A stretch of DNA of 64,000 nucleotides from Frateuria_A sp035943815 (GTDB lineage: Bacteria; Pseudomonadota; Gammaproteobacteria; Xanthomonadales; Rhodanobacteraceae). The stretch is taken from positions 62,001 to 126,000 of the forward strand of contig NZ_DASZBU010000006.1 in NCBI RefSeq assembly GCF_035943815.1, in the 5' to 3' direction. The notes under the pieces are model-generated. The model saw only the letters and a program-made list of their open reading frames with translations. It searched no databases and was not told the DNA's origin. The position numbers and the translations under genes are program-made. Below, piece by piece: positions 59,775-64,000 of this stretch (the first letter of the stretch is position 1; the number at the start of each line of letters is the position of its first letter).

Positions 59775-60407
59775 ATGTCCTACAGCAAAGCCACCGCCAT
59801 GTCTGATGAGCTCGCAACGTCACCCGCTCGCAAGGTATTGCTGTGGAGCGGCACCGCGCTGTTGCTGCTGGTCGCCTGCGCCATAGTGGTGGCGCTGGCC
59901 ACCCGCAATTCGGTGCCGGACCCTCGTCTGACCTACCCGCGCATCCAAGCCGCCGGCGGCGTGCTGCCGGTGGGCCCGCATGCGCTGATGCCCTCGGTCG
60001 CCACCGACCATCGCCTGTACGTGGACGTGGACGGCGACGGCCGCGAACGCGGCGGCATCAATGCGCGTCTCCATACCGCCGCCAAGCTGCTCAACCTCTA
60101 CGCGCTCGCCGGCGTGCCGGACGACAAGGTGCACCTGGTCGTGCTGTTCTACGGCAAGGGCGTGGACCTGGCCCTGTCCGACGAGGCCTACCAGGAGAAG
60201 TTCGGCCACCCCAACCCCAACGCCGACGTCATCAAGCAACTGCGCCAGGCCAACGTGTCGATGGTGGTCTGCGGACAGGCGCTGGGCCACCAGAACTTCG
60301 TCGCCTCCGACATCCGCCCCGGCATGACGCTGGCGCTCTCGGCCCTGACCGCACGCGAGGAACTGCAGGCCGTGGGCTATGGGGAGGTGCCCAAGGAGCC
60401 CGAGTAG
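59775..60407 (+). CDS. Membrane-anchored DsrE-family protein
   Basis: 210 residues from ATG 59775 (preceded by CGGAGG). One membrane segment (20-42), then a periplasmic DsrE-like domain: LYVDVDGDGRERGGINARLHTAAKLLNLYALAG and MVVCGQALGHQNF with Cys166 in the sulfur-transfer position. DsrE proteins carry sulfur as persulfide. Its place after tsdA suggests handling of sulfur from thiosulfate. Confidence 0.82.
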   Translation: MSYSKATAMSDELATSPARKVLLWSGTALLLLVACAIVVALATRNSVPDPRLTYPRIQAAGGVLPVGPHALMPSVATDHRLYVDVDGDGRERGGINARLHTAAKLLNLYALAGVPDDKVHLVVLFYGKGVDLALSDEAYQEKFGHPNPNADVIKQLRQANVSMVVCGQALGHQNFVASDIRPGMTLALSALTAREELQAVGYGEVPKEPE

Positions 60408-60465
60408 CACCAGCCCTTAGCGCCTGCTGCGCCGTGTGAAAGCCGGTGGGCCTGTCCAGCGGGCG

Positions 60466-60485
60466 CCGGGCCCTGTCCGGCCCGG
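60466..60485 (-). terminator. Hairpin at the end of pilE
   Basis: Stem CCGGGCC / GGCCCGG with a 6-base loop, just beyond the pilE stop and the DsrE-family stop; no T-run. Confidence 0.4.
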
Positions 60486-60488
60486 TCG

Positions 60489-61004
60489 CTATTGTTGCCA
60501 GCAGGTGGCGGTCTGATCGTTGCCGCCGGTATCGGACGCCGATTTCACGTTTTCGCTGGTCACGCTGATCGCTGCGCAAGTGGTATCCCGCGCCTGCGGC
60601 GATCCCGACGCGGGGCTTGCGGTGAGCTTGTACGAAGTGGACAGCGAGCCGGACGTGCCTGCGGCCAGGGTGATCGCATAGAACCCCCCTGGCGAGGCGG
60701 CCGGCAGGGCGTTGCAGCCGGCCGGCGGCGGCGTGGAGTTGACCTTGCTGTAGTCAAACGTCTGCGCGTAGCAGCGCTCCAGTATCCCCTGGTCCAGGGA
60801 GAACGCTGCGTAGGCGTCGGACCGCCGGCTGCGTTGGACGTAGCGCAGGTAGTTTGGTATCGCGATCGCCGCGAGGATGGCAACGATCGCCACCGTCACC
60901 ATCAGTTCTATCAGGGTAAAGCCTCGCCGACCTGATCTGGCCATTGGGGCCATAACCTGCGTGTCGAGGGCGCGTGGGGTCGTAGCGGTCATCGTCTGCC
61001 TCAT
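60489..61004 (-). CDS. pilE: Type IV pilin (PilE-like)
   Basis: 171 residues from ATG 61004, overlapping the pilY1 stop as ATGA. Prepilin leader then RRG-FTLIEL: cleavage after Gly28, Phe29 mature start, Glu33 as Glu5. Hydrophobic helix MVTVAIVAILAAIAIPNYL and two C-terminal cysteine pairs. The leader is long (28 residues), so a start at a later ATG is possible. Terminal gene of the minor-pilin operon. Confidence 0.9.
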   Translation of the reverse strand: MRQTMTATTPRALDTQVMAPMARSGRRGFTLIELMVTVAIVAILAAIAIPNYLRYVQRSRRSDAYAAFSLDQGILERCYAQTFDYSKVNSTPPPAGCNALPAASPGGFYAITLAAGTSGSLSTSYKLTASPASGSPQARDTTCAAISVTSENVKSASDTGGNDQTATCWQQ

Positions 61005-64000
61005 TGGATCTGCCACCAGCCGACGCGGCCGGACTTGTCGCCAATGGTCGGTACGGCCTTAAGCCCATTGGCGGTACTGATGATCTGAAGGTTCGCGCCG
61101 CTGTCGGTCCGCATGGTCGTCGGGGCGGCCGCATAGGCGTTGGACACGAACACGCCCGTGGGATTCTGGCCGTTCACCGTATTGCCGGGTCCCACGCTGG
61201 CACCGCCGTTGAGCCCGATGGCGGCCCGGGAGAACGGGCCGCCGGTGCCGTAGGCCACGTTCATGAGGTAGGACGTCGGCAGGCCACATATCGAGCCGGT
61301 GCCGCCCGGAGGCACGTTGATGGTAAAGAGCACGCCACCGCTTTCCACCTGCGAGTCGGTATACGACCTGGCGCCGCCACCCAGCGGTGTGAGATCGAAG
61401 TACCAGCCCTCCTGCGGCGACAGCGACAGCGTGGCCGGCGGAGGCGAGGGATTGTTGATGGTGATGGGCGAATAGGTCAGGTTGACCGTGTTGTTGCTCG
61501 AAAGGATCACCGGCGTGCTGGTCGAGCCGCTCGTGAAGGTTCCGAGCGACAAGGTCTGTGCCTGCAGGTTGCTGCGCGTGTAGGGCATCGTTGGCGCGGT
61601 GCCCGAGGGATAACTGCCCAGGTCGCCGCTGTTGTCCCACACGCCGTAGAAGCTTTGCGGGTTGGTCGTGGTGAGGTCGCCGGTGACGAAGAAGCGCCCC
61701 GTGCCGAAGTAGACCATCAGGCCGAGTTCGGTCGGGAAGTTGGGATTGGGCGTCAGCGATGGCGTGGAGGTGATGGGCTGCGCATTGCCCGAGCTGTCGC
61801 GTGCCTGGAACAACAGCTTGACGGTCCAGTTGGACGGGTTGGCGTCGCTGATGTTGATGGCCCACAGGTTGCCCTGCAGGTCGCCTGCGTAGGCCATGTC
61901 CGCGGGCACGCCCACCAACCCGCTGGAATTGGCCGCCGCCACGCCCGACAACCCGTTCGGCAGGCTGCTGCTGCAGGCGCTGGCCGGCACGCCGGAGGCC
62001 GAGCACAGGTTGATCTTGGCGATCACGCTGCCGTCGGACGCGTTGACGGCATAGAAGATCGGCTGTTCGCTTGGGCTGTTGTAGCCATTGCCGAACAGCA
62101 CGGCGAAACCGTTCACCTTGGCATTGTTCGAGCTATCGGTCACCGTGACGGCATTGGAGCGCACGATGACGGGCGTACCGTAGCTGAGGCCCATGCCTGC
62201 GTCGGTGAATTCCCACTTCACCGCGCTCGCGACGCTGGTGTCGGAGGTGAAGCCCGCAGGGTTGGTGACGTCCAGCGCGTAGACGCTCTTGCCGCCGGCG
62301 TTTTCCCCACCCACCAGCAGGGTATGCCAGCTGCCGTCGGAGAGCAGCGCATCGCCTACCTGCGGCGAGCCGTCGACGAAGAACTGGTGGTGGTAGTAGT
62401 AGAGCGGATCGGTGAGCGCATAGAGGTTACCGAACACCCCGTTCGGGATGAAGGCCATCTGCTCGTTGCCGGTCGCCGCCGAAACCCCGTGGAGCATGCC
62501 GTCGTTGGCGCCGAAATAGAGCATTGGCATGCGGCTGGCGTTGTTGGTCACGAAGGTCTGGTAGGAACCGTCCGGGAAATAGCTGGACGGCGGCCCGACG
62601 AAGGCGGGCGAACTGTCGACCACATCGCCGAGCAGGTGCGCGCGGTTCCGGAACGGCCCGCCGCTGGTCTGTTCCTCTGTGTGGCTGCCCCTGAGGTAGT
62701 CGACGCGCATCTGTCCGTTGCTGTCGGAGGGTTGCAGCTGCCCGCGCAGGGTGGTCGAGAGGTTGCTCCACTGGAACGGCACGCCGACCGGCGCCACGGC
62801 GCCCGAACTGTCCGTGTGATACGGGTCCCAGGTGGCGATGTTGCGGGCGGTTCCCTGGGTGTCCAGTTGGGCCTGCACGCTCCAGGTGGGCGTGGTGCTG
62901 ATCACGGCGCCGGTGCTGATGCCGTACTCGTCCAGGTCGCCGATCCACGCGTTGTCGGTGGAGGCGCCCGGGGTGAACGTGGCCTGGTAGACCATCGAGT
63001 TCGCATTCAACGAGGTGGAATTGGCGGCCGCGGAACTCGAGGAACTGTTCTGGCTGGATACGTTGGCCAGGATCGCTTGCAGGTCGTTCACCAGCGCGGC
63101 CGGGCTTTTGGCCTTGAAATACTTGTCCGCGCTGGCCGAGGCGGTGCCGCCGGCCACCGCCATCGCCGCCAACGTGGCAGCCGCCTGCGGGTTCTTGGTG
63201 GAGTCGACGCCAGCGCCCAGGCCGATCACGTAGGTCTGGATTCCGGCCTGATTGAGGGCCTGCAGCTGGCTGATGGTGTCGGTCAGCGCCTGGTCGTTGG
63301 TGGTCTTGAGCGACCCATCCGTGTTGAACGTGGCAGTCACGCCGTAGCCGTTGGCCGATGCGCTGCCCAGGGGCGGCCAGAGATTGTTGGCCAGGTCCTG
63401 CGTAGGCAGGCCGTCGGTGATCAGGACCACGTACTGCTTGGGCTGCGCGCATCCGTTGCTGCTCGTGGGCAGGCTGCTTTTCAGCGTCGCCTGGGCGCCC
63501 TTCAGCAGTCCCGCCAGCGGCGACTGCACGGTCAACGCTTTGATTTCGGTCGACGAGCCGCTGCTGGTCTCCGGCTTCAAGGCCGGCGCAAAGGCCGTCA
63601 GCGCTGTGTTCACGGAGCTGGTCGTGGGCGACAGGCCCGCCGTGGTCATCTTCACCACGGTGTTGCCGGTGGTCGCCGAGGCGGTCGAATAAAAACCGAA
63701 TCCACGCTCGGCGTAGAGCACCTGCGTCGAATAAGGCACGTAGCCCGCGTTCGTCGGATTGGTGGAGAACCCGCCGTTGTTCGGCGAGCTGCTGTCGTAG
63801 CCCACCGAGATGCTGCCGCTGTTGTACTGGGCGAGCGTGAAGTTGGGCGGGAACGGGGACCGCGGATCGCCGCCACTGCGGTTGTAGGTGTCGAAGACGC
63901 CCGAGAGCCCACTCGCATAGAGGACGTCGTTGATGTCCGGGTCGTCACTCGAGGCGGCGATCAACATGTAGGGCTTGGTGGCGATGCTGCCGCCGTACAA
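61001..64000 (-). CDS. pilY1: PilY1-like type IV pilus tip/assembly protein (partial, N-terminus off right edge)
   Basis: 999 codons visible, open to the right edge; the true start is outside the window. The N-terminal visible part has a von-Willebrand-A-like region (YVVLITDGLPTQDLANN). The C-terminal half is the PilY1 beta-propeller (RAHLLGDVVDSSPAFVG, LYFGANDGMLHGVSAATGNEQMAF, AYAGDLQGNLWAINI, YFGTGRFF). PilY1 works at the pilus tip in adhesion and surface sensing. Confidence 0.93.
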   Translation of the reverse strand: MYGGSIATKPYMLIAASSDDPDINDVLYASGLSGVFDTYNRSGGDPRSPFPPNFTLAQYNSGSISVGYDSSSPNNGGFSTNPTNAGYVPYSTQVLYAERGFGFYSTASATTGNTVVKMTTAGLSPTTSSVNTALTAFAPALKPETSSGSSTEIKALTVQSPLAGLLKGAQATLKSSLPTSSNGCAQPKQYVVLITDGLPTQDLANNLWPPLGSASANGYGVTATFNTDGSLKTTNDQALTDTISQLQALNQAGIQTYVIGLGAGVDSTKNPQAAATLAAMAVAGGTASASADKYFKAKSPAALVNDLQAILANVSSQNSSSSSAAANSTSLNANSMVYQATFTPGASTDNAWIGDLDEYGISTGAVISTTPTWSVQAQLDTQGTARNIATWDPYHTDSSGAVAPVGVPFQWSNLSTTLRGQLQPSDSNGQMRVDYLRGSHTEEQTSGGPFRNRAHLLGDVVDSSPAFVGPPSSYFPDGSYQTFVTNNASRMPMLYFGANDGMLHGVSAATGNEQMAFIPNGVFGNLYALTDPLYYYHHQFFVDGSPQVGDALLSDGSWHTLLVGGENAGGKSVYALDVTNPAGFTSDTSVASAVKWEFTDAGMGLSYGTPVIVRSNAVTVTDSSNNAKVNGFAVLFGNGYNSPSEQPIFYAVNASDGSVIAKINLCSASGVPASACSSSLPNGLSGVAAANSSGLVGVPADMAYAGDLQGNLWAINISDANPSNWTVKLLFQARDSSGNAQPITSTPSLTPNPNFPTELGLMVYFGTGRFFVTGDLTTTNPQSFYGVWDNSGDLGSYPSGTAPTMPYTRSNLQAQTLSLGTFTSGSTSTPVILSSNNTVNLTYSPITINNPSPPPATLSLSPQEGWYFDLTPLGGGARSYTDSQVESGGVLFTINVPPGGTGSICGLPTSYLMNVAYGTGGPFSRAAIGLNGGASVGPGNTVNGQNPTGVFVSNAYAAAPTTMRTDSGANLQIISTANGLKAVPTIGDKSGRVGWWQIQ

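Overview
High-GC gammaproteobacterial chromosome, most likely order Xanthomonadales (Lysobacterales) and probably family Rhodanobacteraceae. The support is the dense GC-rich gene layout, the lolB / ispE / tRNA-Gln / prs / rplY / pth / ychF block, the divergent hemA-prfA pair, and a decayed XVIPCD domain, which is the Xanthomonadales-specific type IV secretion signal. This placement is inferred by eye, without a database search. No insertion sequence, phage block, CRISPR array or rRNA operon is visible; this is mostly core chromosome.

Layout. (1) 1-12.7 kb: assorted single genes. They include a flavoprotein cut by the left edge, yajQ, a DUF1345 membrane protein, OsmC, a GGDEF protein, a NERD-helicase protein with its own clear promoter, a secreted S10-type peptidase, a divergent LysR/LysE pair followed by an FMN reductase, an acyltransferase, a thioesterase and GNAT proteins. 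(2) 12.9-20.4 kb, minus strand: the housekeeping block TPR lipoprotein - lolB - ispE - tRNA-Gln - prs - rplY - pth - ychF. Here ispE is the second half of a continuous GNAT-IspE reading frame. (3) 20.5-31.1 kb: hemA and prfA, a decayed XVIPCD gene, an OGT-like TPR glycosyltransferase, YihY / TlpA-like / acylphosphatase, wrbA, an AidB-like acyl-CoA dehydrogenase and a short asparaginase. (4) 31.2-35.2 kb: a secreted PKD protein, a gene-poor 0.9-kb stretch holding what looks like a relic of an M4-peptidase propeptide, and sufT. (5) 35.2-42.9 kb: the proton-translocating transhydrogenase pntA1 / pntA2 / pntB, interrupted by an opposite-strand sigma factor / anti-sigma / DUF3106 cassette, then cdd, a nitroreductase, a 5'-3' exonuclease and a NUDIX hydrolase. 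(6) 43.0-46.8 kb: an M13 peptidase and a second sigma / anti-sigma pair. (7) 46.8-58.0 kb: a long minus-strand chemotaxis operon (STAS, cheY, cheA, cheW, receptor, cheR, cheD, cheB, second receptor, STAS), with a divergent pair encoding a FliK-like protein and an orphan FlhB C-terminal domain. (8) 58.1-60.4 kb: a TsdB/TsdA-like cytochrome pair followed by a membrane-anchored DsrE-family protein. (9) 60.5-64 kb: a type IV pilin gene overlapping the end of pilY1, which runs off the right edge.

How the parts work together. The chemotaxis operon and the FliK-like pair start from one short divergent region carrying two sites that match the flagellar sigma-28 (FliA) consensus, one strongly. This suggests the chemosensory genes are co-expressed with late flagellar genes. 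The cheD and second-receptor products end in nearly the same tail (GEVELF / GEIELF), and the first receptor ends in a CheR-docking-like pentapeptide (AWKEF). The tsd-dsrE cluster suggests periplasmic thiosulfate / tetrathionate chemistry coupled to sulfur handling. PilY1 and the pilin form the end of a type IV pilus minor-pilin operon.

No entirely new multi-gene system could be shown from sequence alone. The strongest candidates for follow-up are the GNAT-IspE fusion frame, the XVIPCD relic, the shared chemotaxis tail motif, the tsdBA-dsrE cluster, the sigma cassette inside the pnt locus and the NERD-helicase gene.
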